Shown here one piece after another: positions 43,257-52,134 of a stretch of DNA of 64,000 nt. The notes under the pieces are model-generated. The model saw nothing but the letters and a program-made list of their open reading frames with translations. It did no database searches and was not told where the DNA came from. The stretch covers positions 1 to 64,000 of the forward strand of contig NZ_MUJY01000185.1 of NCBI RefSeq assembly GCF_002286785.1, in the 5' to 3' direction. Source of the stretch: Pseudomonas sp. PIC25. Its GTDB lineage: Bacteria; Pseudomonadota; Gammaproteobacteria; Pseudomonadales; Pseudomonadaceae. Position 1 is the first letter of the stretch, and each line of letters starts with the position of its first letter. Made by a program: the position numbers and the translations under genes.

Positions 43257-44213
43257 ATGAGACTGATCAAGCGTTTCAGCCTTCTCGCCGCTGCCGCGGC
43301 CTTCACTGCCAGCACCGCCGCGCTCGCGGCGCCGACCTTCATCAACATCCTCACCGGCGGCACCAGCGGCGTCTATTACCCGATCGGCGTCGGCCTGTCG
43401 CAGATCTACAGTAACGGCATCGAAGGCTCGAAAACCTCCGTGCAGGCCACCAAGGCTTCCGTGGAGAACCTCAACCTCCTGCAGGCCGGGCGTGGTGAAC
43501 TGGCCCTGGCCCTGGGCGACTCGGTGGCCGATGCCTGGAACGGCGTGGAAGACGCCGGCTTCAAGGCCCCGCTGAAGAAGCTGCGCGCCATCGGTTCGAC
43601 TTACCCGAACTACATCCAGATCGTGGCCAGCAAGGAATCCGGCATCAAGACCCTGGCTGACCTGAAGGGCAAGCGCATTTCCGTCGGCGCGCCGAAATCC
43701 GGCACCGAGCTGAACGCCCGCGCCATCTTCAAGGCCGCCGGCCTGAGCTACGAGGACATGGGCAAGGTGGAATTCCTGCCGTATGCCGAGTCCGTCGAAC
43801 TGATCAAGAACCGCCAGCTCGATGCCACCCTGCAATCGTCCGGCCTCGGCATGGCTGCGATCCGCGACTTGGCCGCGACCATGCCGATCAGCTTCGTCGC
43901 GATCCCGCAGGATGTCGTCGGCAAGATCGACAACGCCGCCTACCAGGCCGCTGTGATCCCGGCCAAGACCTATGACGGTCAGGACGAAGACGTTCCCACC
44001 GTGGCGATCCAGAACATTCTGGTGAGCCATGAAGGCGTTTCCGATGACGTGGCCTACAAGATGACCAAGCTGATGTTCGACAACCTCGATCGCCTGGCCA
44101 CTTCCCACTCCGCAGCCAAGGACATCAAGCTGGAGTCCGCCACCCAGAACCTGCCGATCCCGCTGCACCCGGGCGCCGAGCGTTTCTACAAGGAGGCCGG
44201 CGTGCTCAAGTGA
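43257..44213 (+). CDS. TAXI-family TRAP transporter solute-binding protein
   Basis: The 318-residue periplasmic protein has a signal peptide (RFSLLAAAAAFTASTAALAAP, cut near residue 25). The TAXI (TRAP-associated extracytoplasmic immunogenic) signatures follow: FINILTGGTSGVYYPIGVGL, then KGKRISVGAPKSGTELNA and FLPYAESVELIKNRQLDA. It delivers substrate to the fused TRAP permease encoded 167 bp later. TAXI substrates are poorly known; the DctB-like sensor next door suggests a carboxylate. Confidence 0.95.
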   Translation: MRLIKRFSLLAAAAAFTASTAALAAPTFINILTGGTSGVYYPIGVGLSQIYSNGIEGSKTSVQATKASVENLNLLQAGRGELALALGDSVADAWNGVEDAGFKAPLKKLRAIGSTYPNYIQIVASKESGIKTLADLKGKRISVGAPKSGTELNARAIFKAAGLSYEDMGKVEFLPYAESVELIKNRQLDATLQSSGLGMAAIRDLAATMPISFVAIPQDVVGKIDNAAYQAAVIPAKTYDGQDEDVPTVAIQNILVSHEGVSDDVAYKMTKLMFDNLDRLATSHSAAKDIKLESATQNLPIPLHPGAERFYKEAGVLK

Positions 44214-44242
44214 GCCGCTGCCGTCAACGTTTGTTCCCGTTC

Positions 44243-44338
44243 AGCCCCCTCTCCGCGAGGAGAGGGGCTTTACCCGCGCAGAGACGCTAATAAAACCAGC
44301 GCTATCCTGACTGGGGGTAGCGGCAGGTTTTGTTAGCG
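44243..44338 (+). terminator. two stem-loops between TAXI gene and permease gene
   Basis: The first (44243-44269) is a GC-rich stem AGCCCC(C)TCTCC/GGAGAGGGGCT with a GCGA loop followed by TTTA: an attenuator or partial terminator. The second (44285-44338) is a long imperfect hairpin whose arms CGCTAA-AAAACC and GGTTTT-TTAGCG pair, with CGCTA/TAGCG inside. Together they could hold transporter expression below that of the binding protein. Confidence 0.55.
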
Positions 44339-44380
44339 GTTTTTCCGGGCATCACCTGCAGTAGATGAGGGAAACCCTCC

Positions 44381-46411
44381 ATGAGTGAGCATCATCAAGG
44401 CCTTGCGGCCGCGACGGGCGATTGGCCGAAGGCGCTGTTCTTCGTCGCTCTGTCGTTTTCCACCTTCCAGGTTTTCACCGCCGCCTTCCCGCTGGTTTCC
44501 ACCCAGGTGCTGCGGGCGGTGCACATCGGCTTCCTGCTGATGCTGGTCTTCCTCAGCTTCCCGGCGTTCGGCAAGGGGCGTCCCTGGCAGCCGCTGGCCT
44601 GGCTGCTCGGCCTCGCCGGTATGGGCACGGCGGCCTACCAGTGGATTTTCGAAGCCGACCTGATCCAGCGCTCCGGTGACCTCACCAGCGGCGACATGGT
44701 GATCGGCCTGGTCCTGATGGTGCTGGTGTTCGAAGCGGCGCGGCGGGTCATGGGTATCGCGCTGCCGATAATCTGTGGCTTGTTCCTGGCCTATGGGCTG
44801 TTCGGCGAGTACCTGCCGGGCGACTTGGCGCACCGGGGCTATGGTTTCGACCAGATCGTCAACCAGTTGGCGTTCGGTACCGAAGGTTTCTACGGCACCC
44901 CGACCTATGTATCCGCCACCTATATCTTCCTGTTCATCCTGTTTGGCTCGTTCCTCGAGCAGGCCGGGATGATCAAGCTGTTCACCGATTTCGCCATGGG
45001 CCTGTTCGGCCACAAGCTCGGCGGTCCGGCCAAGGTGTCCGTGGTGTCTTCCGCGCTGATGGGCACCATCACCGGTTCCGGCGTGGCCAACGTGGTCACC
45101 ACTGGCCAGTTCACCATTCCGCTGATGAAGCGCTTCGGCTACCGCCCGGCCTTCGCCGGCGCCGTGGAGGCGACCTCCAGCATGGGCAGCCAGTTGATGC
45201 CGCCGGTGATGGGCGCCGTGGCCTTCATCATGGCCGAAACCATCAACGTGCCCTTCGTCGAAATCGCCAAGGCGGCCCTGATTCCGGCGCTGCTGTATTT
45301 CGGCTCGGTGTTCTGGATGGTGCACCTGGAAGCCAAGCGCGCCAACCTCAAGGGTCTGCCGAAAGACCAGTGCCCGAATCCGTGGAAGGCGGTGAAGGAA
45401 CGCTGGTTCCTGCTGATTCCGCTGGGCATACTGGTCTTCCTGCTGTTCTCTGGCCGCACGCCGTTGTTCTCCGGCATGGTGGGGCTGGCGTTGACGGCCA
45501 TCGTGATCCTCGGCTCGGCAATCATCCTGCGGGTATCGTCCAAGGGCCTGCGGGTCGCCTTCTGGGTGGCCCTGGGGCTGCTCTGCGCCGGGTTCTTCCA
45601 GCTGGGTATCGGCGTCGTGTTCGCAGTGATCGGTGTGCTGGTGGCGACCTGCTGGTTCCTCAAGGGCGGCCGCGACACCCTGGTCATCTGCCTGCATGCG
45701 CTGGTGGAAGGTGCGCGCCATGCGGTACCGGTGGGCATCGCCTGTGCCCTGGTCGGCGTGATCATCGGCGTGGTTTCGCTGACTGGCGTGGCCTCCACCT
45801 TCGCTGGCTACATTCTTGCCATCGGCCAGGACAACCTGCTGCTCTCGCTGGTGCTGACCATGCTCACCTGCCTAGTCCTGGGCATGGGTATCCCGACGAT
45901 CCCGAACTACATCATCACCAGCTCGATCGCGGCGCCGGCGCTGCTGGAACTTGGCGTTCCGCTGATCGTCTCGCACATGTTCGTCTTCTACTTCGGCATC
46001 CTCGCCGACCTCACCCCGCCCGTGGCGTTGGCTTGCTTCGCTGCCGCTCCGATCGCCAAGGAAACCGGCCTGAAGATCGGCCTGTGGGCGGTGCGTATCG
46101 CCATCGCCGGTTTCGTCGTGCCGTTCATGGCGGTGTATTCGCCAGCGCTGATGCTGCAAGGCGACAGCCTGATGATGACGGCCTACGTGGCGGTCAAGGC
46201 CATGTTCGCCATCGCTCTCTGGGGTGTGGCTTCGGTGGGCTACCTGCACGGCAAGCTGTTCTGGTGGGAGCGCCTGCTCGGTCTGGCCGCCGGGGCCTGC
46301 CTGGTCATGGCACTGCCGATCACTGACGAACTGGGCTTCGCCCTTGGCGTTGGCATGCTCGCCGTGCACTTCTGGCGCCTGCGCCGCGATGGCAAGCCGG
46401 TGGTCGCGTGA
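44381..46411 (+). CDS. TRAP transporter permease, 4TM/12TM fusion protein
   Basis: The 676-residue membrane protein fuses the small (DctQ-like) and large (DctM-like) TRAP subunits, as TAXI systems do. Many hydrophobic helices are visible. The DctM-type core has FGSFLEQAGMIKLFTDFA, GTITGSGVANVVTTGQF and SMGSQLMPPVMGA, and later LTCLVLGMGIPTIPNYI. It imports the TAXI protein's ligand using an ion gradient. It overlaps the DUF1850 gene by 4 bp (GTGA). Confidence 0.95.
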   Translation: MSEHHQGLAAATGDWPKALFFVALSFSTFQVFTAAFPLVSTQVLRAVHIGFLLMLVFLSFPAFGKGRPWQPLAWLLGLAGMGTAAYQWIFEADLIQRSGDLTSGDMVIGLVLMVLVFEAARRVMGIALPIICGLFLAYGLFGEYLPGDLAHRGYGFDQIVNQLAFGTEGFYGTPTYVSATYIFLFILFGSFLEQAGMIKLFTDFAMGLFGHKLGGPAKVSVVSSALMGTITGSGVANVVTTGQFTIPLMKRFGYRPAFAGAVEATSSMGSQLMPPVMGAVAFIMAETINVPFVEIAKAALIPALLYFGSVFWMVHLEAKRANLKGLPKDQCPNPWKAVKERWFLLIPLGILVFLLFSGRTPLFSGMVGLALTAIVILGSAIILRVSSKGLRVAFWVALGLLCAGFFQLGIGVVFAVIGVLVATCWFLKGGRDTLVICLHALVEGARHAVPVGIACALVGVIIGVVSLTGVASTFAGYILAIGQDNLLLSLVLTMLTCLVLGMGIPTIPNYIITSSIAAPALLELGVPLIVSHMFVFYFGILADLTPPVALACFAAAPIAKETGLKIGLWAVRIAIAGFVVPFMAVYSPALMLQGDSLMMTAYVAVKAMFAIALWGVASVGYLHGKLFWWERLLGLAAGACLVMALPITDELGFALGVGMLAVHFWRLRRDGKPVVA

Positions 46412-46836
46412 TCGGTCTGTGCATGGGACTGGCCGGGGCCGTCTGGGCGGAACTGCCCGTCCCGGCCTTCACCCTGGCCTGGCGGCACACCATCGAAAAG
46501 GTGCGCTGGGAAGAGGATTACCGCGTGACGACGAGCGGCCTGCTGCTCGGCGAGGCGCGGGTCAAGGGTTCTGGCGCCGGCATGGAAATACCGGACGGCG
46601 CCGAACTTCGCGAGGGCACCTGGCACTACCAGCGCCAGCTACCGCCCTTGCAGCCGCTGCGCTTGGGCAGAACGCCCGAGGCGGGGGATTACCAACTGTG
46701 TTTCGACCAGCGTTGTCACGACTTGAGTGAATGGCTCGGCCCGCCAAAAGCGAGCCAGCCGGCGCTGGAACTCTGGAGCTGTGCGGTCACCACGCCGGGC
46801 AGCCCCGCGACCCGCGAGGGAAGCGGGCAGGGCTGA
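46408..46836 (+). CDS. DUF1850 domain-containing protein
   Basis: The 142-residue protein starts with a short signal-like segment (IGLCMGLAGAVWAEL). The DUF1850 core then runs FTLAWRHTIEKVRWEEDY and ARVKGSGAGMEIPDGAEL. DUF1850 genes regularly follow TAXI-type TRAP permeases, so it is likely an accessory periplasmic component of unknown action. The start is GTG 46408, overlapping the permease stop. The operon ends here, just before a terminator. Confidence 0.85.
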   Translation: MIGLCMGLAGAVWAELPVPAFTLAWRHTIEKVRWEEDYRVTTSGLLLGEARVKGSGAGMEIPDGAELREGTWHYQRQLPPLQPLRLGRTPEAGDYQLCFDQRCHDLSEWLGPPKASQPALELWSCAVTTPGSPATREGSGQG

Positions 46837-46857
46837 GAAGCCCGCGTCGTATCGGAA

Positions 46858-46889
46858 GAACCCCGGCCAAGTGCCGGGGTTTTTCTTTT
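46858..46889 (+). terminator. Rho-independent terminator after DUF1850 gene
   Basis: A 7-bp GC stem (CCCCGGC/GCCGGGG), loop CAAGT, extended by AA/TT and followed by TTTTTCTTTT. Confidence 0.88.
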
Positions 46890-46946
46890 CCGCGTTCTCG
46901 ATTGCTTCGACTATGGTGAAGGGCACCGTCTTTTCAGGAGGAAGCC

Positions 46947-47309
46947 ATGAACACCCATACGGTTATCCACAAGGGAAGCTGCCACTGTGGACGAATTACC
47001 TTCGAAGTGGAGGGCGAAATCGAACAGGTCATAGAGTGCAACTGCTCCCACTGCAGCCGGAAGGGATACCTGCTGTGGTTCGTGGCGAGACGGCAGTTGC
47101 GGCTGGTCACGCCGGAGGCGGACATGGCGACCTATCGCTTCAACAAGCACGTCATCGACCATCACTTCTGCCCGGTGTGCGGTTGTGCGCCCTTCGGCTT
47201 CGGCAAGGACCCCAGTGGGACGGAGACTGCGGCGGTCAATGTCCGCTGCCTGCCCGAGCTGGACCGTTCCGGCTTGAAGGTGGTTCAGGTCGACGGCCGT
47301 AGCTTCTGA
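46947..47309 (+). CDS. GFA (CENP-V) family zinc-binding protein
   Basis: The 120-residue protein has the GFA fold signature. Zinc-binding cysteines lie in GSCHCGRITFEVEG (12, 14), IECNCSHCSRKGYL (31, 33, 36) and HHFCPVCGCAPFG. The family is named after glutathione-dependent formaldehyde-activating enzyme, but most members have no proven activity. AGGAGGAA precedes ATG 46947. It stands alone after a terminator. A perfect TTATCCACA (46963-46971) lies in its start and may be chance this far from oriC. Confidence 0.9.
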   Translation: MNTHTVIHKGSCHCGRITFEVEGEIEQVIECNCSHCSRKGYLLWFVARRQLRLVTPEADMATYRFNKHVIDHHFCPVCGCAPFGFGKDPSGTETAAVNVRCLPELDRSGLKVVQVDGRSF

Positions 47310-47376
47310 TGGGTATGGTTCCAGAACGATGTTCTACGCTTGCAGTTCGAATCTTCGGCGAATCGGATGCCCAGCC

Positions 47377-47919
47377 ATGAAAAAACACCTTGCGACGACG
47401 ATTGCGACGGCGGTCTGCCTGCTGGCTCCCCTGGCCCATGCTCAGGTGATCCGGCCCGGCTTGTGGGAAGTCAGCTCCAACAAGATGCAGGTCGACGGGC
47501 AGCAACTACCCGGTATGCAGGAAATGCTGGAGCGCATGAAGAGCCTGCCGCCCGAGCAGCGCAAGATGATGGAAGACATGATGGCCAAGCAGGGCGTCCA
47601 GGTGGGCGACAAGGGTGTACGCATCTGCCTGACGGCCGAGCAGGTCAAGGCGGATAACATTCCGCTGCAGCACCAACAGGGTGGCTGCAAGAATGAGTTC
47701 ACCGAGCGCAGTGCCGAACGCTGGGCGTTCCGTTTCACCTGTCCGGAGGCCAGTGGCGAAGGAGAGACCCGCTTCATCAGCGATCGCGAATACGTCACGC
47801 GGATAACCGGCACCCACCAACGCAGCGGCCAGGAGGCCCAGCAGAGCGAGATGGAATACGTTTCCCGCTGGATTGGCGAGGACTGCGGCAACGTCCCCCC
47901 GGTGCGGCTGCAACCCTGA
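47377..47919 (+). CDS. DUF3617 domain-containing periplasmic protein
   Basis: The 180-residue protein has a signal peptide (KKHLATTIATAVCLLAPLAHA, cut near residue 22). The DUF3617 opening VIRPGLWEVSSNKMQVDG follows, then a Met/Lys-rich helix (QEMLERMKSLPPEQRKMM) and conserved cysteines (RICLTAEQ, GGCKNEF, FTCPEA). The family has no established function. I chose ATG 47377 because it gives the signal peptide; the frame extends to 47329. Confidence 0.88.
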   Translation: MKKHLATTIATAVCLLAPLAHAQVIRPGLWEVSSNKMQVDGQQLPGMQEMLERMKSLPPEQRKMMEDMMAKQGVQVGDKGVRICLTAEQVKADNIPLQHQQGGCKNEFTERSAERWAFRFTCPEASGEGETRFISDREYVTRITGTHQRSGQEAQQSEMEYVSRWIGEDCGNVPPVRLQP

Positions 47920-48209
47920 CCACGGCTGCGTCGGCCTGACCGGCGCAGCGCTCGATTTTTCCCGACATACTTGCCGCGCTTTTTTGCGCGGACGGCTTGC
48001 TTCGCCCCATTCCCGCCTGGCAAATGCTAATCAGCCTCAATTGCGTTGACCTGGCCACGTCCCGATGCGATTATTTATCGATAATTATTAGCATTCGTTT
48101 CTGGCTCTGGTTGGCTCGGATAGCCCCGGCCTGACGATGCTCGCTTAAAAGGCCGTCGCCGCTTCGGAGTCAGGCGGACGAGGCCAACCAATATCTACGG
48201 GGAAAAACA
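47920..48209. promoter_or_regulatory. promoter region of siderophore receptor with Fur-like site
   Basis: In this 290-bp gap, GATAATTATTAGCATTCGT (48080-48098) matches 12 of 19 positions of the Fur box and contains the GATAATTATTA core. It lies in a very AT-rich patch about 110 bp before the receptor gene. No gene is present. Confidence 0.5.
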
Positions 48210-50330
48210 GTGATCAAGAAGACCGGTCTGGCCACCTGCGTGGCGTCCGCGCTTTCGCTCGGCCTTTTGCAAGGGGCCATCGCCCAGGAAAGCTCCGATG
48301 CGGCAGTACTCGATACGCTCACCGTGGTCGGTGACACCAAGGAGGCCGAGCAGGATTCCTACAAGGCCAAGAGCAGCAGCGCCGCCACCAAGCTGGACCT
48401 GACGCCGCGCGAAACACCGCAGTCCATCTCCACTATCACCCGTGCGCAGTTGGACGACTTCAAGCTCACCAGTGTCAACGACGCGTTGAAGAACACCACC
48501 GGTATTTCCGTGGAAGAAGTGGAAACCGACCGGACCTACTTCACCGCGCGCGGCTTCGACATCACCAACTTCCAATACGACGGCCTCGGCACGCCCTTCG
48601 TCTATGGCAACCTCGACGGCAGCATCGATACCGCGCCGTTCGAGCGCATCGAGATCGTACGCGGTGCCAACGGTCTGATGACAGGCACCGGCAATCCGTC
48701 CGCCACCGTCAACTTCGTACGCAAGCGACCGACCCTCGAGCCCCAGGCCCGCATCGACCTGACCGCCGGCTCCTGGGACCTGCGTCGCATCGACACCGAC
48801 GTGTCGGGTGCACTGACCGAGTCCGGCAACGTTCGCGGCCGTGTGGTCTACGCCAACGAAAACAAGAATTCCTACCTGGATCGCTATTCCCGGGAGAAGA
48901 ATGTTTTCCACGGCGTACTGGAATTCGATCTGGACGACAGCACCCTGTTTACCCTCGGCCATACACTGCAGAAGACCGATTCCAACAGCCCGATGTGGGG
49001 GGCGCTGCCGCTCTACAACACGGACGGTTCGCCCACACATCTTTCCCGCTCCACCAGCACTTCGTCGGACTGGGCCTATTGGGACAACCAGGAAAACCGC
49101 ACCTTCGCCGAATTGAGCCACCGCTTCGACAATGGCTGGGAAGCCAAGGGTGTGCTGACACGGGTCGAGAAGAAAAGCGATTCCCAGCTGTTCTATGTCT
49201 ACGGTACGCCGGATAGAGATACCGGCCTGGGGCTGTTCAGCTATCCCTCCGCGTACCATGAGGAAACCAAGCAGTGGCTCGCCGATGTCTACGTTAGCGG
49301 CCCCTTCGCCTTGGGTGGTCGTGAGCATGAGTTGACGCTGGGCGCCAACTGGTCGAAGTCCGAGCTTGAAGACGTTTCGCGCTACGGAAGAGGAATCGGT
49401 ACGGCCTTGCCGCCTCTGAGCGACTGGAGTGGTGATTATCCGGAACCGCTCTACGACGCTGCAATCGATGGCAGTTCCTTCGAGGACAAACAGAAGAGTG
49501 TCTATTCCGCTGCCCGCTTCAGCCTGACTGACAAGCTGTCGTTGATCGTCGGCGCGCGGGCGACCAAATTGGATAGCGAAGGGTTGAGCTACGGCGTTCA
49601 GAAGTCTCGCTCCGATGACGACATCACGCCTTACGCCGGCTTGGTATACGACATCAACGACCTCTTCTCGGTCTATGCCAGCTACACGGAAATCTTCGAC
49701 CCTCAGTCGAGGCTCGATGCTAGTGGCAATCGTCTCGCGCCGGTCGAAGGGACCAGCTACGAAACAGGCGTCAAGGGTGAGTTGTTCGATGGCCGGCTGA
49801 ATGTCTCCGCAGCGGTATTCAAAACCAAGCAAGACAACATTGCCGAAAGTGCCGGCTTCGTGAATGGTCGCCAAGCCTATTCGGGCGCCAACTACCTGAG
49901 CGAAGGCTACGAGTTCGAAGTCTCCGGCGAGGTGCTGCCGGGCTTGCAGGCCGTTGCCGGTTACACCTACGTCGATATCCAGGACGAGAATCACGAGCAC
50001 GGCAAGACCTATGTACCCAAGCACCTGGTACGTGCCTCCGCGACCTACCGCGTTCCGTCCCTGGAACAGTTGAAGGTCGGCGCCAGTGTGAACTGGCAGG
50101 ACGATATCCATCGCGACGTGACCCTGCCGAGTGGTGCTGGCGCCCAGATCGAGCAGGACGACTACGCCGTGGTCAATCTAATGGCCAGCTACGACATCGA
50201 CCCGCACTGGACCGTCTCGGCCAACCTCAACAACCTGACCGACGAGAAATACCTGACCAGCCTGTATTGGGATCAGGGTTATTACGCCGCACCGCGCAAC
50301 GCCAGCATGTCGGTCAGCTGGAAGTACTGA
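48210..50330 (+). CDS. TonB-dependent siderophore receptor, FhuE-like
   Basis: The 706-residue outer-membrane receptor has a signal peptide (ATCVASALSLGLLQGAIAQ). A TonB-box-like segment DTLTVVGD is followed by a plug domain with TPRETPQSISTIT and ERIEIVRGANGLMTGTG. A 22-strand barrel ends in SWKY, the aromatic terminus typical of outer-membrane proteins. The plug and barrel resemble FhuE/ferric-hydroxamate receptors (coprogen, rhodotorulic acid), but the ligand cannot be fixed from sequence. The start is GTG 48210. A Fur-like site upstream suggests iron control. Confidence 0.9.
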   Translation: MIKKTGLATCVASALSLGLLQGAIAQESSDAAVLDTLTVVGDTKEAEQDSYKAKSSSAATKLDLTPRETPQSISTITRAQLDDFKLTSVNDALKNTTGISVEEVETDRTYFTARGFDITNFQYDGLGTPFVYGNLDGSIDTAPFERIEIVRGANGLMTGTGNPSATVNFVRKRPTLEPQARIDLTAGSWDLRRIDTDVSGALTESGNVRGRVVYANENKNSYLDRYSREKNVFHGVLEFDLDDSTLFTLGHTLQKTDSNSPMWGALPLYNTDGSPTHLSRSTSTSSDWAYWDNQENRTFAELSHRFDNGWEAKGVLTRVEKKSDSQLFYVYGTPDRDTGLGLFSYPSAYHEETKQWLADVYVSGPFALGGREHELTLGANWSKSELEDVSRYGRGIGTALPPLSDWSGDYPEPLYDAAIDGSSFEDKQKSVYSAARFSLTDKLSLIVGARATKLDSEGLSYGVQKSRSDDDITPYAGLVYDINDLFSVYASYTEIFDPQSRLDASGNRLAPVEGTSYETGVKGELFDGRLNVSAAVFKTKQDNIAESAGFVNGRQAYSGANYLSEGYEFEVSGEVLPGLQAVAGYTYVDIQDENHEHGKTYVPKHLVRASATYRVPSLEQLKVGASVNWQDDIHRDVTLPSGAGAQIEQDDYAVVNLMASYDIDPHWTVSANLNNLTDEKYLTSLYWDQGYYAAPRNASMSVSWKY

Positions 50331-50342
50331 TCCCTGCCTTGA

Positions 50343-50381
50343 AGCCCCACGCGCAGACCGCTGCCGTGGGGCTTTTTTTTT
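50343..50381 (+). terminator. Rho-independent terminator after siderophore receptor
   Basis: A 9-bp perfect stem (AGCCCCACG/CGTGGGGCT) with a 13-nt loop is followed by nine T's, 12 bp after the receptor stop. Confidence 0.88.
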
Positions 50382-50392
50382 CATATCGGGCG

Positions 50393-51265
50393 TCAGGGTG
50401 TGAGGGCGTCCATCAGCGCATCCAGATTGTGCTCGTACAGGCCCAGGTAGGTACTGGCCGGACCTTCCGCCGCCAGGGCGTCGGAGTACAGCGTGCCGCC
50501 GACCCTGGCGCCGGCTTCGGCGGCTATCTGCTCGACGAGGCGCGGATCGCGGATGTTTTCGACGAACACCGCCTGCACACCCTCGTTGCGGATTTGCCGG
50601 ATCAGGGCGGCGACCTCGGCGGCCGACGGCTCGTCGGTCGTGGACAGCCCTTGCGGTGCACGGAACTGCAACTGATAGGCCTGTCCCAGATAGGCGAACG
50701 CGTCGTGACTGGTGATGACGCGGCGCTTGTCCGCCGGCAGCCGGCCGAGGCTCTCCCTGGCCTTGGCGAGCAGGGCTTGCAGGCGTTGCAGGTAGGCGTC
50801 GCGGCGTTGGGCGTAGGTATCGGCATGCGTCGGATCGGCGGCCATCAGCGCCTGGGCGATGTTGCGCACATAGATTTCGCCGTTGGCGAGGCTCTGCCAG
50901 GCATGCGGGTCTGGGATGCGATGCCCGTTCTCATCGATGGTCAGCGGCACCACGCCCCGGCTCGCGTCGATGCGTTGGCCGCGCGCCTCGCCGGAGGCCA
51001 GCAGCCGGTCGAGCCAGGGTTCGAAGCCGAGACCGTTGGCGATCACCAGATCGGCCGCCAGCAGGGCCTTGGCATCGTCCGGAGTGGGTTCGTAGACGTG
51101 GGCATCTTCGTCGGGGCCGACCAATGTCCGCAGCACCACCTCGTCTCCCGCGATCTGCCGGGTAATGTCAGCAAGGATGCTGAAGCTGGCGACCACCTTC
51201 AGCTTTTCCGCAGCGGATAGGGAAAGCGGCAGAAGCAGGAGCAAAGCGGCGAATAACAGGCGCAT
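50393..51265 (-). CDS. Zn/Mn-family ABC transporter substrate-binding protein
   Basis: The 290-residue periplasmic protein has a signal peptide (RLLFAALLLLLPLSLSAAE). Cluster A-I metal-binding features follow: VVASFSILADITRQIAG, the His ligand in GPDEDAHVYEPTPDDA, IPDPHAWQSL, and a late Asp/Glu-containing TDEPSAAEV region. I chose ATG 51265; the upstream extension is not signal-like. It is the last gene of folE2-ATPase-permease-binding protein on the minus strand. With folE2 and a Zur box at the head of the operon, zinc is the probable substrate. Confidence 0.9.
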   Translation of the reverse strand: MRLLFAALLLLLPLSLSAAEKLKVVASFSILADITRQIAGDEVVLRTLVGPDEDAHVYEPTPDDAKALLAADLVIANGLGFEPWLDRLLASGEARGQRIDASRGVVPLTIDENGHRIPDPHAWQSLANGEIYVRNIAQALMAADPTHADTYAQRRDAYLQRLQALLAKARESLGRLPADKRRVITSHDAFAYLGQAYQLQFRAPQGLSTTDEPSAAEVAALIRQIRNEGVQAVFVENIRDPRLVEQIAAEAGARVGGTLYSDALAAEGPASTYLGLYEHNLDALMDALTP

Positions 51266-51276
51266 CGAAGGGAACC

Positions 51277-52134
51277 TCAGGTAGCGATCGGCGAAGGAAT
51301 ACGGCGCAGCAAGCCGTGGACCGGCCCGGCCAGTACGGAGAGCAGGTAGGCCGCACCGGCCAGCAGGACGATGCACGGACCGCTGGGCAGCGCGGCGTAG
51401 TAGGAAAACAGCAGGCCGAGCCAGACGCAGGCGGCGGCGAGCAGGGCGGCGAGGGGCAGCAGGACGGGCAGGCGCCTGCTCCAGAAACGCGCCGCGGCGG
51501 CCGGCAGCATCATCAGCCCGACCACCATCAGCGCGCCGATGGCCTGGAAACCCACCACCAGGTTGAGTACCACCAGCATCAGGAACAGCCCGTGGGCCAG
51601 CGGGCCGAGCCGGCTGACGCTGCGCAGGAAGAGCGGGTCGAAGCTATCCAGGGCGAGCCAGCGATAGATCGCCACGAGAATTGCGAGACTGACGGAGGCG
51701 ACCAGCAACATGCCATGGAGGGTCGTTTCGTCCACGGCCAGGGCGGAGCCGAACAGCAGGTGCAGCAGGTCGAGTCGCTTACCGGACAGGCCGAGCAGGA
51801 GCACGCCGCTGGCCAGGGAGATGGGATAGATCGCCGCCAGACTGGCGTCCTCGCGCAACCCAGTGCGGCGGGTGATCCAGGCGGCCAGTCCAGCCATGGC
51901 CAGGCCGGCGCCGAGACCGCCGAAAGTCATGGCCGGCAGGCTCAGGCCGGCCAGCCAGAAGCCCAGCGCGGCGCCAGGGAGAATGCCATGGGCGATGGCG
52001 TCGCCGATCAGGCTCATCCGCCGCAGAATCAGAAAGACACCCAGAGGCGCCGCACTGATGGCCAGCGCGATCCCGCCGAATAGCGCGCGCCGCATGAAGG
52101 CGAACTCCACGAAGGGCTGCCAGAGCGCATCCAT
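51277..52134 (-). CDS. metal ABC transporter permease (ABC-3 family)
   Basis: The 285-residue membrane protein has about eight hydrophobic helices and the ABC-3 family pattern, e.g. LFGGIALAISAAPLGVFLIL, MSLIGDAIAHGILPGAALGFW and QAIGALMVVGLMMLPAAAA. It forms the channel of the zinc-type uptake system with the ATPase encoded immediately upstream (TGATG overlap). The binding-protein gene follows after 11 bp. Confidence 0.92.
   Translation of the reverse strand: MDALWQPFVEFAFMRRALFGGIALAISAAPLGVFLILRRMSLIGDAIAHGILPGAALGFWLAGLSLPAMTFGGLGAGLAMAGLAAWITRRTGLREDASLAAIYPISLASGVLLLGLSGKRLDLLHLLFGSALAVDETTLHGMLLVASVSLAILVAIYRWLALDSFDPLFLRSVSRLGPLAHGLFLMLVVLNLVVGFQAIGALMVVGLMMLPAAAARFWSRRLPVLLPLAALLAAACVWLGLLFSYYAALPSGPCIVLLAGAAYLLSVLAGPVHGLLRRIPSPIAT

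Noticed and set aside
46963-46971. Perfect DnaA box in the GFA gene
   Set aside because: It is isolated and 36 kb from oriC; one chance occurrence in 64 kb is not surprising.
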